DNA of 64,000 nt from Lithobates sylvaticus (GCA_028564925.1 CM053026.1:131724150-131788149), one strand, 5' to 3'; counted from the stretch's first letter, positions 20,970 through 32,970 are shown. Program-made: numbers and translations. The notes: generated from the letters alone by a model not told the origin.

Positions 20970-23159
20970 TCACGCATTATTGATAAAAGCATTTACATCT
21001 GTATCCACATTCATCCCGTAGGGGACATAAGTCTTGAGTTTATGTATCCAAGACATCTCAAGTTTGGAGATCTCTCTCACTAAATGTCCCCCTCTCCAAT
21101 TGGGCTTGTACTTATCTAGGCCCAAGAATAGGGTGTTGGCTGGATCCCTCTTATGGAATTGGAGATAATGTTTAGAGACGGAATGATTTTTGAAACCCGA
21201 AATAATATTTGTGATGTGCTCGTTTAAACGTATTTGCAAAGGCCGTTTGGTACGGCCCACATATTGTAGGCCACACGGACATTGCAGAAGGTACACCACG
21301 CCTGTGGAAGCACACGTAATGCAAGGTTTAATTTTGAATATTTCCTGTGTGGCAGTGGACTGAACCGAGGTAGTTCGTCTCGTTGTGCACGAGTTTAGAC
21401 GGCACACTCTGCAGCGCCTACATTTATAATAGCCACTTAACTGATCAAAAAAAAACCCACTCCTAACTGGAGGGTTAAGAACGTTAGGAGCTATTTGTCC
21501 TTGTAAGGATTGTGCCCCCCTGAAGATTATTCTAGGTTTCGGGGGTAAGATCTCACCAAGGGCTGAGTCGTTGGTCACAATGTGCCAATGTTTGTTGATC
21601 AGTGCTTTTATGCTACTATGTTGTACTGAATAAGTGGTCACAAATGGTACCCCTATTGGGAATGTAGGTTCCCCCCTAGAACTCTTTTCGATCAGCAAAT
21701 CTTCTCTCTTGGTGGTACTCACCATCTGCAAGGTATTTCTAAGGGTATTTTCTGGGTAACCTTTTTCAATGAAACGGTTAACCAGGACTTCAGCCTGTGT
21801 CAGGAATTGTTTATGGTCGGAGCAGTTCCTCCGTAGCCTCAAAAACTGGCTCTTCGGAACGGCTCTCAACCACGGATGATAGTGACAACTCCCGACAGGG
21901 ATAAAGGAGTTCCTGTCAGTCTCCTTAAAAAAGGTGGAGGTGGTGAACAAATGGTTACTAATGCATATATTCAGGTCTAAATAGTGGACCTCAGACTGGC
22001 TTGCTTCGAACTTAAGAATAATCCCTCTTTGGTTAAGGTTGAGGGTGCTCATAAAGTTCTCCAACTCGCTAAACTGGCCATCCCATAGGAGGAGGATGTC
22101 ATCGATGTACCTTGCCCAAAGGATGACCTGGGGTACATGTTGGGAATAGATGACATCCTCCTCCCATTTGGCCATAAACAAATTGGCCAGGCTGGGGGCA
22201 TATTTGGCCCCCATTGCCACTCCTGTGTCCTGCTTATAGAAGTTGCCGTCAAACCAAAAATAGTTCGATGCCGCTGCAAACTTCAAAAGAGACATCAGAA
22301 AATCGACCTGTTTTTGGGGTAAGTCGGAATCTCTCTCGAGATAGAATAACACGGCTTCAAATCCCAAAGCATGGGGGATGATGGTGTACAAAGACGTGAC
22401 GTCAATGGTCACCATCCACATCCCAGCGGTAGGTACCATATTGGACAGTATATTAATGATGTGCCTGGAATCCTTCACATACGAAGGCATGGAGCGTACC
22501 AAAGGCTGTAAGTAAAAATCAATATATCTGCCCACCCGGGACGTAATGGAATCAATCCCACTGACAATGGGACGTCCCGGGGGGCAGATTGGATCTTTAT
22601 GTAATTTGGGGAGGTAGTAGATGGTCGGGGTGCGAGGGGCTATAGGAATAAGGTATAACTTTTCCTTCATGGTTAGGATGCCCTCATAATGGCCCTCTGC
22701 CACCAACCTTTCGAGGTCCCTAGTAAATTTGAGCTTGGGATCTCCCGCTAGGAGGGTGTAGGTGGTGGTATCACCTATTATTCTAGACATTTCGGCCATA
22801 TAGTCCGCCTTGTCCAGGATGACTATTCCACCCCCCTTGTCGGCAGGCCTCACGACCAACTCTTTATTGAGGCATAATGATTCCAAACCTTCCTGTAGGG
22901 ATTTATTCAGCCTCGCTTTTTTGACCTCCATGGCATCCAAATCTCTAAGCAGCACATCTCTGAACACACGAAGGGAAGGCGCTAATGGGCCAGGAGGATT
23001 AAAGAGTGAAGCATTCCTCAATCCAGAATGAACAAATTCGCTCGCTCTTATTTGACTATTTGCGGGAATTCCGGACATATATCTTTTAATATTAAGCTTT
23101 CTTAGATCTAGACCGCCGGGCACTCGCATTGGCTCGGGGAGCGAGCGGGGGGCACGCAC
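20970..23159 (-). CDS. PLE-A ORF2 (RT plus GIY-YIG), copy A1, with a chimeric N-terminus
   Basis: A 729-residue frame covering nearly all of the PLE protein: RPADKGGG, YYLPKLHK, motif A (TIDVTSLY), motif B (GVAMGAKYAPS), YIDD, the cysteine cluster CRRCRVC and the GIY-YIG nuclease (GVVY, LQYVGRT). It matches the full copies at 36,538 and 42,059 with only a few substitutions, such as KKAR for KRAR. The first ~19 residues (MRAPRSLPEP onwards) are read from element B across the duplication junction, replacing about 48 native residues. RT and endonuclease would act together in target-primed reverse transcription. Whether this fused frame is expressed is unknown, since it has lost the PLE promoter region. 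Confidence 0.9.
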   Translation of the reverse strand: MRAPRSLPEPMRVPGGLDLRKLNIKRYMSGIPANSQIRASEFVHSGLRNASLFNPPGPLAPSLRVFRDVLLRDLDAMEVKKARLNKSLQEGLESLCLNKELVVRPADKGGGIVILDKADYMAEMSRIIGDTTTYTLLAGDPKLKFTRDLERLVAEGHYEGILTMKEKLYLIPIAPRTPTIYYLPKLHKDPICPPGRPIVSGIDSITSRVGRYIDFYLQPLVRSMPSYVKDSRHIINILSNMVPTAGMWMVTIDVTSLYTIIPHALGFEAVLFYLERDSDLPQKQVDFLMSLLKFAAASNYFWFDGNFYKQDTGVAMGAKYAPSLANLFMAKWEEDVIYSQHVPQVILWARYIDDILLLWDGQFSELENFMSTLNLNQRGIILKFEASQSEVHYLDLNICISNHLFTTSTFFKETDRNSFIPVGSCHYHPWLRAVPKSQFLRLRRNCSDHKQFLTQAEVLVNRFIEKGYPENTLRNTLQMVSTTKREDLLIEKSSRGEPTFPIGVPFVTTYSVQHSSIKALINKHWHIVTNDSALGEILPPKPRIIFRGAQSLQGQIAPNVLNPPVRSGFFFDQLSGYYKCRRCRVCRLNSCTTRRTTSVQSTATQEIFKIKPCITCASTGVVYLLQCPCGLQYVGRTKRPLQIRLNEHITNIISGFKNHSVSKHYLQFHKRDPANTLFLGLDKYKPNWRGGHLVREISKLEMSWIHKLKTYVPYGMNVDTDVNAFINNA

Positions 23160-23281
23160 GCATGTGCCTCCGGCGGCGCCCCTAGTGGCTGTTTATGGTA
23201 CTGATGTACCATAATGGCGATTCGCACAGCCGAGCCATGTTGCCGCAGTACAACTGCGGCGGCTGGTCGGCATGCGGTTAA
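23111..23281 (+). mobile_element. Element B end piece (unit 2)
   Basis: Duplicate of 14,252-14,422. The rest of element B is missing because the duplication began inside it. Confidence 0.85.
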
Positions 23282-23282
23282 A

Positions 23283-23459
23283 ATGTCAGGTTTCTGTGAT
23301 GTAAAAAAATCAGACAAAGATAAATCATTTCAGAACTTTTTCCACCTTTAATGCGAAATATAAACTGTAAAACTCAGTTGAACAACAAACTTAAATCCTT
23401 TAGGTGAAGGGAAGTAAAAATAAAAAATAAAATAATATGGTTGCATATTATCGTTGCAT
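23283..23459 (+). mobile_element. Tc1-like end fragment (unit 2)
   Basis: Duplicate of 14,424-14,600. Confidence 0.4.
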
Positions 23460-24094
23460 ATAATTTTGCGCAAAACAAACAGTAAAGTGAATAAGTGCAG
23501 TGGTAGCTAGTGACCAGCAGGTGGCACTAATAAACGATAATACATCTGGAAGTACTAATATTCCATAAGTGATCTTGAAATAAATAATAAGATCAATAAA
23601 AAGTGACTAGTCAGATGAAATAAAATTAAAAGGAATAGAGTCAAATGTAAACAATAGTGACAGTTGTCTAATATTGAAAGTACCAAGTGCATAAAAATGG
23701 GTGACATTTGATGTGAAAGTGCAACGATCACGTGGATAAAAATATTAAGATAAAGAATCAAGTAATAAAAACTCAATAATATCTTGAATGGCGATGAAAT
23801 AAATAAATGTGAGATGATCCCAGAATAAATAGATGAATAATAAATAACAAATAGTCCACATAAATAAACAAGCAAATGGATAAGTCTTTGATATTCAAGT
23901 GGCGTAAATAAAAATCTACACTGAATTAATCAGGCAGCAATATAATAGTCCTCCAATGGATGCTCCAGAATATCTCCAAATGTGTCAGAGCGTTTATCTA
24001 TGCGTTTGACTATGTTGCTGAATAGGACTATGTTCACACTGGTATTCATCTATTTTAAGTATCCTTTTCTGGTCTCTCAGGACTCTCACCTTAA

Positions 24095-24525
24095 GGCTGG
24101 CTTCACACTGGGGCGGTGCGGGGCGGCGACGGTAAAGCAGCGCTATATTTAGCGCTGCTTTACCATCGTTTTACCCGCGGTATGCGGCCGCTAGCGGGGT
24201 GGTTTTAAACCCCGCTAGCGGCCGCAAAAGGGTTAAAAACCTCCGCAAAGCGCCGCTGCAGCGGCGGTTTGCGGGCGGTATCCCCGCGGTTTCCCATTGA
24301 TTTCAATGGGAAGGAGCGGTATAGGAGCGGTAAATACACCGCTCCTTCACCGCTCCAAAGATGCTGCTAGCAGGACTTTTGTTGCGGTCCTGCTAGCGCA
24401 CCGCTCCAGTGTGAAAGCCCGCCGGCTTTCACACTGGAGTGAATGGGGCCGGTTTTTTCAGGCGGTATACAGGCGCTATTTTTAGCGCTGTACCGCCTGA
24501 AAACCGCCCCAGTGTGAAAGGGGCC
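24095..24525. mobile_element. 431-bp MITE (unit 2 copy)
   Basis: Duplicate of 15,236-15,666, with at least one substitution (24,209). Confidence 0.85.
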
Positions 24526-25768
24526 TAAGACTGATTAAAATGCGCCTTTCAGGGGTATCCCATCTCCCCAATATAAGGGTATCAGAGGTCAGCAGAGCCT
24601 AGTGGGTAATCCAGCCAAATCCTTCTCCTTTAAGGGCCCTTGAACCATGGACCTAGAGTGCTCAGTGTCACTATGTCAAAGTGACATCATACTAGGAAAA
24701 GGGAAAGGAGAGAGGGAAGCCTCCACTAGTGTAGTATGTTAGAGTAATAGTAATTTATTAAATTGGTTAAAAATGGACTCTTACATAGATAAAATGTAAA
24801 CAGGCATAAGGGGTTAAAAATAAACTTCACCGGGCGTTCTCAGCGCCTTCTCGCGTCCTTCTCTCTGCTCGTCTGCCTACGGCCACTCCCTACGCGTTAT
24901 GACACGTCACGTCTCTTAATCTGGGGAATCGGATTGGTCAGGCAGTGTTGGTTTATGACGTTAAAACCGGAAGTCAGTAGTCGGCCATCTTTGTTGTGGT
25001 CGAATGTGTTGTTATTGGCGGCCATGTTTTTGGTGGTAGATGTATTGTTATATAGTGGCCATTTTCCTGAGGCGGCTTCAACTTTAGTGCACAGTCCTGC
25101 GCGCCGCCATTTTGTTGGTTCCATATAACGCTCGTTTTAAATGTTGTTAATGGTGTGTGTCCGGATTGCGATCACCAATCGAATAAGCCGATTAGATGCG
25201 CTGTTTGTCAGTTATAGTAAATAAAGAGGGGAATGTATTTCGGTATTTCCAGCGGAAAATAAACTAAATGGGTACCTTAATGATGTTAAATGGGACTATT
25301 CGCCGATAGTCGGACATTATGGAATCAATATGGTGTGTGTGTAGACACAACAAACCGATATTTACATGATAATATGTAAATCTACAGTGCAAATAAATAA
25401 TGCTAGTGTAGAACAATATAAAAAAAATTGTATTTTTAAAAAGTTTTCTCTTGGTGATATAGAGACCTACCAATGTTAAAAAGTTTTTCTTTAAAATATT
25501 AATAATATGGTAAAAACTGATATATAATAATAAATACTAATATTGAGATAGGATAAGTTGCGTATAATCCTAATGAAACGAGAAAAGGCCTTGAGATGCC
25601 CGGTATACAATACAGCGTATTTACATAATACATGTATGTGGTCAAGTACACAAGACTCAGGTGTATACAGGTAGTCGTGGCCTTATAATTTTCTAGTTGT
25701 TGTGACGTCATAGGGGATACTTAAAGTGCAGTGTTAGTGTCAAGAGATTTTATAGTGTCATAGTAAAA

Positions 25769-25777
<9 letters not shown>

Positions 25778-25818
<41 letters not shown>
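25778..25818. repeat. (TA)n microsatellite (unit 2)
   Basis: Counterpart of 16,916-16,951, with a few more units. Confidence 0.95.
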
Positions 25819-25821
<3 letters not shown>

Positions 25822-25824
25822 AGA

Positions 25825-26460
25825 TTAAAAATTGCTTAAAAAACAGTTGAGGTCGAATTCTACATTCATACCTCCTGGTGTGAGTGTCCGCATAGTATGA
25901 ATCCATTTGGATTCCTTTTGGCTTATCGTCCTTATTTTATGACTGCCTCTCTATGCCTTATTATATTTTTCAATCCCCCAAAATTGGAGTGTGGAGGGGT
26001 CTTGGTTGTGCATTTGTGCAAAATGTCTTAACACATTGCGTTTGGGAAACCCATTTTTGATGTTTTGCACATGCTCTTCTAATCTAACTTTTAGGGCCCT
26101 TTTTGTTCTTCCTATATACTGTAGGTTGCAACTGCACTGTAATACATAGACTACCCCTTCAGTAGGGCATCCTATAAAGTCTTTTATTTTATAGGATTGG
26201 CCTGTGCTAGTGGCAGTAAATTCCGTTCTTTTCTTTTAAAACTTCTGGGCATGTCTGCATGCGTAACAGTTACGGTAGGGATAAAATCCCTTTCTTGAGA
26301 AAAAAGAGTAAGTGGGTTTAGGTGGTGGTTCAACTACTGATTTCACTATAAGGTCCCTAATTGTAGGGGCTCTTTTATAGATAATATTCGGTTTCTGAGG
26401 TAATACGGTTTTGAGGTCTTTGTTTTTTTTTTTTAGGATGTGCCAGTGTTTTTCGTTTAC
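25825..26460 (-). pseudogene. PLE-C endonuclease remnant (unit 2 copy)
   Basis: Duplicate of 16,958-17,593, with the same GVVYVLQC and LQYIGRTKR motifs and the same in-frame stops. Confidence 0.8.
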
Positions 26461-26475
26461 CTAAATTTATACCTG

Positions 26476-27046
26476 ATCATTTCCTTATTGTGCAGAGCTG
26501 TGTGTCTTTGAATCATTACATAAAAAAAAGATTATACAATCCCTATTTTTATCACAGTGCAACCAGTATATATGAAAAATCTAAAATTAATTATTAAAAA
26601 TTAAAATTATGAAAAAACTCCTATTCTTGGTGAAGAAACAGTTCATATATCTTAATGTGTGAAACACAATCACCGCTGTGTATATCCGTCCTCCTTGGGA
26701 TCAATAACTTGTGCACACCATCACCAGCCAAATTGCCTGCTCACCTCACAGATTAGTTAAATACTCAGGAAAAGATCTCTCTTGAATTCCTCCACGTCTT
26801 ACTATAAAGAACTCATATATTCCCCAGGCTGCACGTTTTTACTGCTACCTTCACTTATTTAACTTCCAGGAAACACCCTCCTCTCCCTCCTTACAGCTCA
26901 GCTCCGCTTTTCTCAGTATGATTATTGACATGTAATACCAAACACAGATGCCATAGTACTCTCTGTTCGGACTTTTAATAAAAAGCCCCCAATAAAAGGC
27001 ACACTTACAAGATCCAAAGGTTAAAACAGCATGTATATGTATATAT

Positions 27047-27091
<45 letters not shown>

Positions 27092-27430
27092 CGCTCGTTC
27101 ACCACAGGCATGGACTCACGATGACTGCGTGATGTCATGGGCTTGGCTCCTCCCCTCTAAACGCATGTCGCCCTCTCAATGGGCTTCATCAGTAGATAGG
27201 GCGGGCCACTTCTCTTGAGCCTTTATATATGCTAATGTTGCCTAGGCAACCCTTCAGGCGTCACCACAGCCGTCAGAAGTGTCTGTGGACTCCCATTTCC
27301 TGTAGACTACGGAAAACAAATTCTTGTACTAGAAAGTGTGTCACCAAAAACACCAAACACCTACTGCAGATTTTAGAGAACATAAGAATTGACAACTCTC
27401 CCTTTTTTTTTCTGGTAACAGCAGACGTGG
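26476..27430. mobile_element. PLE-B left part (unit 2 copy)
   Basis: Duplicate of 17,609-18,574: inverted pLTR with hammerhead-like motif (27,161-27,195), TA run (27,036-27,088) and the start of RT motif A. It ends with the PLE-A target duplication AACAGCAGACGTGG at 27,417-27,430. Confidence 0.85.
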
Positions 27431-28133
27431 TGAAAACCAATACACTTGAGTGATCTGTGTATCTGATTGATAGTAATTGAGATACTAATAACCTAAGAAA
27501 TGGAGTCTGCACACAGATTCAAAAGGGCATAGGCAAACAGTGATGGTATATTCTCAGGTTATCGAAACATAAATAACAGATATTCAACTAAAATTGTTAG
27601 AATATAAACTGTGAACAATGGTAAATGATATTTATCAAAGTCTTTGTGTGAGATGAATAACCAATAGCAATGGGTCAGAGTCCTCTTATGCAGTAGGTTC
27701 CACTACACCAATGTGCTCCACTTCTAGTTAAAGTGCCACCACCAGTAAGTAGGCTCCTTACCAGATATATAGAAAACAAACGCACTCAGATATGAGCTTT
27801 AGCACAGGATTCCAAACATCAGGTATAGTTGCCCCTCAGACAGTGTCCTCCAAGGTGGATATATTCGAACCAGAACTCCAAAGCAGGAGGGAGGGAGAAG
27901 CACACTTCCAAACGTCAGGATAAACAGATAAGGCACTCAAAGGTGCATCCAAAGGTCACCATGTAAATGACAAAGGCAGACCATAGCGTAATATTGTAAA
28001 AAACTAGAGAGACTTTATTAAAAACGGATATTACTCACATTCTTATCCAACGATAATTTTAAAAAGAGCGCCGGCCGGCATTCAATCGCACCCTTTCTCC
28101 TTGTAACACGAACGTGGTGACGTCACTGCGCGT

Positions 28134-28164
28134 CCTCCCATACGCGTTTCGTCATCAACAGACG
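28134..28164 (-). ncRNA. Hammerhead-like terminal motif of PLE-A (A2, 3' pLTR)
   Basis: Same GTTGATGA-C-GAAACGCG block as at 19,301. Confidence 0.4.
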
Positions 28165-28859
28165 TTTTCAATGGGAATAGGGCGCGCAGTGAGTCACCAC
28201 ATTATATACTACCAAGCCTCGTTGCGAGAGGCAAGGAAGCGGCCATTCGACCATCTTAACTGTGGGAAAGGTTGCCCATACACTGGAAAAGAACGGAAAG
28301 AATGGAAAAGAAAAATGCTTATGCCCCAATTTTCATTTAGAACATATAGATTGGGTATATTAACAAAAACATACCCCAGTTGTAAACCAATTGTAGGTGC
28401 ATATAGCGCCTCTGTGTGGGAAATTTGATATTCGCAAATGGGATAAAAGGAATACAGTGAAGTTAGAAATAGTGAATGTACATGGCCTATTGAGGTCGAG
28501 TGTTCATGTATGTGAATTAGAAAAAAGGAGACCCGGGCCCCTCAGAAGTGAGGAATTGGGCTCCATTAATGTGAATTGAGAAAAGTAAAAACTAAATAGA
28601 TGAATATGGTGAATTACTTGAGTGAACCCATAATAGGTATGGTGACTTATTACCATGTGAATCGTGAAGGTTCATAACATGGATAGTGATGGACAAGTGA
28701 ACATAGGGAAGGGAGGGGAAAGAAGAAACAATACACCTTACATATTTTAAGGAAAAGAAGGGGGGAGCGCTATCTTCTAATACAATGTGAAAATTAGAAA
28801 AAGATGTGACAAAAAATGTGAAAAATGAATAGGCAAATGAAAATAAAAATAAAAAAGGG

Positions 28860-29310
28860 AATGACAAAAATGTAAATAGATATGAAAATAAAATAAAAAT
28901 AAAAATAATAATAATAAGAAATATGTGGATAAAAATAAAAATAAAAATAAAATGAAAATAAATAAAAATAAAAATAAAAATAAAAAAATAATAAATAAAA
29001 AATAAAAATAAATAAATATAAAAAAAAAATTAAAATAAAAAAAAAATAAAAATAAAAATAAAACTCAAATTAAAAATAAAAAATAAAAAATAAATAAAAA
29101 TAAAAATAAAAATAATAATAAATAAAAACAAAAACAAATATAAACAAAAATACAAATAAAAATGAAAATGAAAATATCAATGAAAATAAATATAACTAAA
29201 AATACAAAAAAATTGGAATAAAGTGAAAAATAAAAGTGACACAAAGAAAATAAAAATAAGAAAATGAAAAATGAAAAATGAAAAATAAAAATAAATTTTA
29301 AATGATAAAT
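28860..29310. repeat. AAATA-rich tract of PLE-A (A2)
   Basis: Counterpart of 20,030-20,440. The Ngaro insertion lies at its edge. Confidence 0.9.
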
Positions 29311-29408
29311 TGGAAGGCCGGGTACCGGCCTGAAGTTATGGGAGGAGCCCGGAGGGTATTTAAGCAGCCCAAAGGCCGCCGGTCTTTGTCGGTTTCCTGT
29401 GCGTGATA
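29311..29408 (+). repeat. Ngaro terminal repeat A1
   Basis: 98 bp starting TGGAAGGCCGGGTACCGGCC. Identical to A2 at 35,669-35,766. GC-rich with a GGCCGGGTACCGGCC near-palindrome at its start. Confidence 0.95.
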
Positions 29409-30187
29409 TCTGATACGTCAGACATCTAGGACCGACTCGTTCGAGACAAGCGCTGTTGGTGCCGGTTCGTGAGCTCCGTTTTCGTCTGTCCGTCTCCTCT
29501 TGTTGCAGTCCCGCGTCCGTGTTCGTAAGTCGTGTTGTCCCTTCGTGTCGCACTCGTGTTGCCGAGTCGCAGTTTCGTACAAAGAGTCTGGTTCGGCGGT
29601 CGCAGGTAGGGCTTCGGCTCCCATGTTTTACGTTCTCATGCACTGCTTATCATGTCACTAAACTGTGGTCTGCGTAGCTCACGAACCACGCGCTGCTTGT
29701 CTCGAAAAAACTAAACACTTACTCGCACGTTTTTGGTTGTACACGATCGGGAGCCATCTTGCGGCACGCACATTCAGGGCCGCCCGCCACAGACATTCCG
29801 ACCGATGTCGCATCCGGCACTCAAGGGTTCCCTTACACGAGCGGGCCACACGGTCTCCGAATCGTTCAACATAACTCACGCACGGGTGCCGTTCGCACTC
29901 ACACGTATCGTTCAGGTCCTGCCGTTATCCGAATTGGTGGCGCTAGCGAGCGTGCCGAATCGCTATTTACATTCCGAAGCACTGTTGGCATACTAGTTGT
30001 ACGAATCACTTCGACCGTGTCGAAACATTTCACGAATTAGCATGACAATCATTTCATCATTTCACACATGGCAACGTATCAGGCCAGTCGGTCATGCTAA
30101 ATCATTCCGCATCAGTTAAACAAGGCGTTCATGCCATCGCTTCAATCCTGGTCCGGTCGCATCCACGCATGCTCCGATCGGGGCGAT

Positions 30188-31350
30188 CCAGATGCACGAC
30201 TGCCCGGCCTCATTTCGATATATGCGCCAAGGGCGGAATCACATTACTGGCTGCGTGCATTCCTGATTCTTGCCCCTGTCATGGCATATCATTTCTGTCA
30301 CTTTACCACGCCCGGCATGAATGCAGTCACTTCCCCGCACTAATTCATGTCGGCGTGCCCTAGGCACGGCCTCATTTCTATACATGCGCCAAGGGCGGAA
30401 TCGCATCACTGGTTTCGTACATTCCAGATTCTTGCCCCTGTCATGGTACCTCATTTCAGTCACCTTACCACGCCCGGCGTGAATGTAGTCACTTCTTCGC
30501 ACTAAATTCGTGTCGGCGTGCCCTAGGCACGGCCTCATTTCTATACATGCGCCAAGGGCAGAATCGCATCACTGGTTTGCGTACATTCCGATTCTTGCCC
30601 CTGTCATGGTATCGCATTTCTGTCACTTTACCACGCCCGGCGTGAATATAGTCACCTCTTCGCACTAAATTAGTGTCGGCGTGCCCTAGGCACGGCCTCA
30701 TTTCTATACATGCGCCAAGGGCAGAATCGCATCACTGGTTTGCGTACATTCCGATTCTTGCCCCTGTCATGGTATCTCATTTCTGTCACCTTACCACGCC
30801 CGGCGTGAATATAGTCACCTCTTCGCACTAAATTCGTGTCGGCGTGCCCCAGGCACGGCCTCATTTCTATACATGCGCCAAGGGCAGAATCGCATCACTG
30901 GTTTGCGTACATTCCGATTCTTGCCCCTGTCATGGTATCTCATTTCTGTCACCTTACCACGCCCGGCATGAATGGAGTCACTCCTTCGCACTGAATTCAT
31001 GTCGGCGTGCCCCAGGCACGGCCTCATTTCAATACATGCGCCAAGGGCGGAATCGCATCACTGGTTTGCGTACATTCCTGATTCTTGCCCCTGTCATGGC
31101 ATCTCATTTCTGTCACCTTACCACGCCGGCGTGAATTTAGTCACTTTCTTCGCACTAAATTCGTGTCGGCGTGCCCTAGGCTCGGCCTCATTTCAATACA
31201 TGCGCCAGGGGCGGAGTCGCAAAAAAAAAAAAAAAAAAAAAAAAAGACGTTGACTCTTGTCCTTGTCATGTTATATCATTTCTGTGTCACCTTACCACGC
31301 CCCGGCGTTAATTGGTCACCTGCCTGTACGAATTCGCGCCGGCGTGCCCT
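30188..31350 (+). repeat. ~163-bp tandem repeat array in the Ngaro leader
   Basis: The word CGGCGTGCCC recurs at 30,351, 30,514, 30,677, 30,840, 31,003, 31,167 and 31,340. The spacing is exactly 163 for four steps, then 164 and 173. Each unit carries ACATGCGCCAAGGGCGGAAT, TTGCCCCTGTCATGG and ACCACGCCCGGC. About seven units in all. The period is not a multiple of three, so long frames through it are chance. Confidence 0.95.
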
Positions 31351-31780
31351 AAAAAAAAAAAAAAAAAAATAGGGGAGCTTGGAGTCGGACCCGGTGGCAG
31401 CTGGATGTCACAGTTCGGCCTCAGCAATACCCAGGCAGTTAGCCTCGTTTCACGGTTGCCTCATTCCTGTACGTGCTCCAGAGTCCGGCTCACAGGCACC
31501 CCTCATACGGTACGAACAGGCCGAGCCCTGTCACGGGAAGTTCGTTCAGTTAAGGCAACATGTCAAGTCAGTCATTAGTGTTGTCATCTGTCATTTGATC
31601 CCACAGCGGTCTCGGCAGTCGACTTAAGTCACTATCACCTGTAGGTATCATCTACGTTGGGTTCCGTCGCTCTGGACGGCAGCAGTTTAGGCTCTCAATC
31701 AGTAGGTCCACCTGCACCAGCTTCATCAGGGTTCCAGCAGGTACAAAAAAAAAAAAAAAAAAAAAAGAAAAAAAGAAAAA
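31220..31780 (+). repeat. Poly(A) tracts in the Ngaro leader
   Basis: Three A runs (near 31,220-31,245, 31,350-31,368 and 31,745-31,778) lie in otherwise GC-balanced sequence. The first two take the place of part of a 163-bp unit. Confidence 0.85.
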
Positions 31781-31827
31781 CGCTGGGCAGCCTGCAGACA
31801 CGTGACCAGTCTACTAAGTAACGGGTC

Positions 31828-32970
31828 TTGGCAGCCGCCATGTCATCAGTCGGCAGCGAGGACCTCACCACCCCGCTATCTCCGGCATCAGCCTCCGAGG
31901 CGGGCAGTGTCCAGTCCCTTAGGGCATGGACAATTCCCAGGCTGGCCGCCGAGCTGAGACGCAGAGGGATACCCTTCTCGGCCTCGGCCAGGAAGGCGGA
32001 GCTATTCAGGCTCCTCTTCCCACCACCGGCCGCAGCAAGCCACAGCAGCCAGCAGGCGTCTCTGGAATCGATTTCAGCCGCCGTCGCTCAGCTGCACACC
32101 CGCATGTCTTCCCGGTCTTCCTCAATCGTTGAGGTCCAGGACAGAGTGTCTCGTCTAGAGACTAGCCCGGCTGCCACGGTTCCGGACCCTGCGGTGGTCC
32201 CAGCCATCAGTGCACCGGCCGCAGGTAGTGAGCTTGCCACGACTACCGTTCACCCTTCCCACCTGGTGCCACCCAGCGTAAGGAAGGACGTTTTAGAGGG
32301 CAGAGACGTTAACCTGGCCTCACTCACGATCTCGGTCCATGACTTGGCCGAGAACAAGGCCTACACCTGGGGCGACGTCTCGGTGGTTTTGAAGGCGAAG
32401 GAGCCAGGCTCAACAGAAAGCTCACGGCGCCCGAGTTCACACTCGCTTTTCGGCATGTTCAGGGACGTACGGTGCTCAGCCTCCCCGGGCAGGCGGGAGG
32501 AACTGGACCGCTACCTCCATTTAATCGTAGACCTGGGTCACAAATACGGTGGCTCAGCCTTCTACGATTATCGTCGGTCCTTCTCGGCCAAAGCCGCGGA
32601 CAGATTCTTACAGTTCCATTGGACAACGGACTGGAGGGTAGTGGACGCCGAGTTGTTCTGCTGCCACTTTGCGAGTCTACGGTCTCCGCTATGTGCTGTC
32701 CGTCAGTCAGCATCCCACACCGCGGTCTGGTGTGCCAACATAGCCCTGTCCACCCGATAACTAGCACGGCCTCTGCCAGCTCGAGTCAGGCTCAGCAGGC
32801 ACCGGTGCAAGGGCAGAAGGTGGACAAGTGGGGTTGTCCGGGGCAGATGGTCGGGGGAGCCGCCATTTGCAACAACTTCAACTACGGCTCCTGCAATTCA
32901 GCCAGTGCCGGCTCTTGCACGTTTGCACCCTATGCCAGAGGGCGCACCCCCAAGCAGATGAAATCGTGAC
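31828..32970 (+). pseudogene. Ngaro gag-like region (fossil)
   Basis: The first coding region of the element begins with MAAAMSSVGSEDLTTP and contains a SAP-like stretch (IPRLAAELRRRGIPFSASARKAE). Cysteine-containing sequence near the end (ICNNFNYGSCNSASAG) looks like a zinc-knuckle-type nucleic-acid binder. This agrees with the gag-like ORF that precedes RT in Ngaro/DIRS elements. The region is broken. Confidence 0.65.

Larger units (their letters stand above)
14246..23104 (+). repeat. Tandem segmental duplication, unit 1 (8,859 bp)
   Basis: The stretch from GATCTAGACCGCC at 14,246 to AAGCTTTCTTA at 23,104 is repeated from 23,105 on. Outside simple repeats I found about eight single-base differences by eye, for example at 14,453/23,312, 14,826/23,685, 15,350/24,209 and 16,046/24,905. 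There are also small indels. Contents: the end of element B, a Tc1 piece, PLE-C, the left part of PLE-B and part of PLE-A. Confidence 0.95.
18575..23104 (-). mobile_element. PLE-A, copy A1 (cut by the tandem-duplication junction)
   Basis: This is the duplicated left part of PLE-A: pLTR and 3' region (18,575-20,969) and most of ORF2 (20,970-23,104). It ends abruptly at the duplication junction inside ORF2, so it lacks the first ~48 codons of ORF2, all of ORF1 and the 5' region. The 3' region carries an AAATA-rich tract at about 20,030-20,440 and the uninterrupted site ATAAAT at 20,434-20,439, where the other unit holds the Ngaro element. Confidence 0.92.
23499..26460 (-). mobile_element. PLE-C, second copy made by the duplication
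   Basis: Same content as 14,640-17,593: 3' region, nested MITE, TA run and endonuclease remnant. Not an independent insertion. Confidence 0.75.

Noticed and set aside
30188-31350. Regular repeats considered as a CRISPR array
   Set aside because: Units are 163 bp long and head to tail, with no short repeat/unique spacer pattern; they lie in a eukaryotic retroelement leader.
31828-32760. 310-codon frame as a host gene
   Set aside because: It lies inside the Ngaro element between leader and RT and fits the gag-like position.
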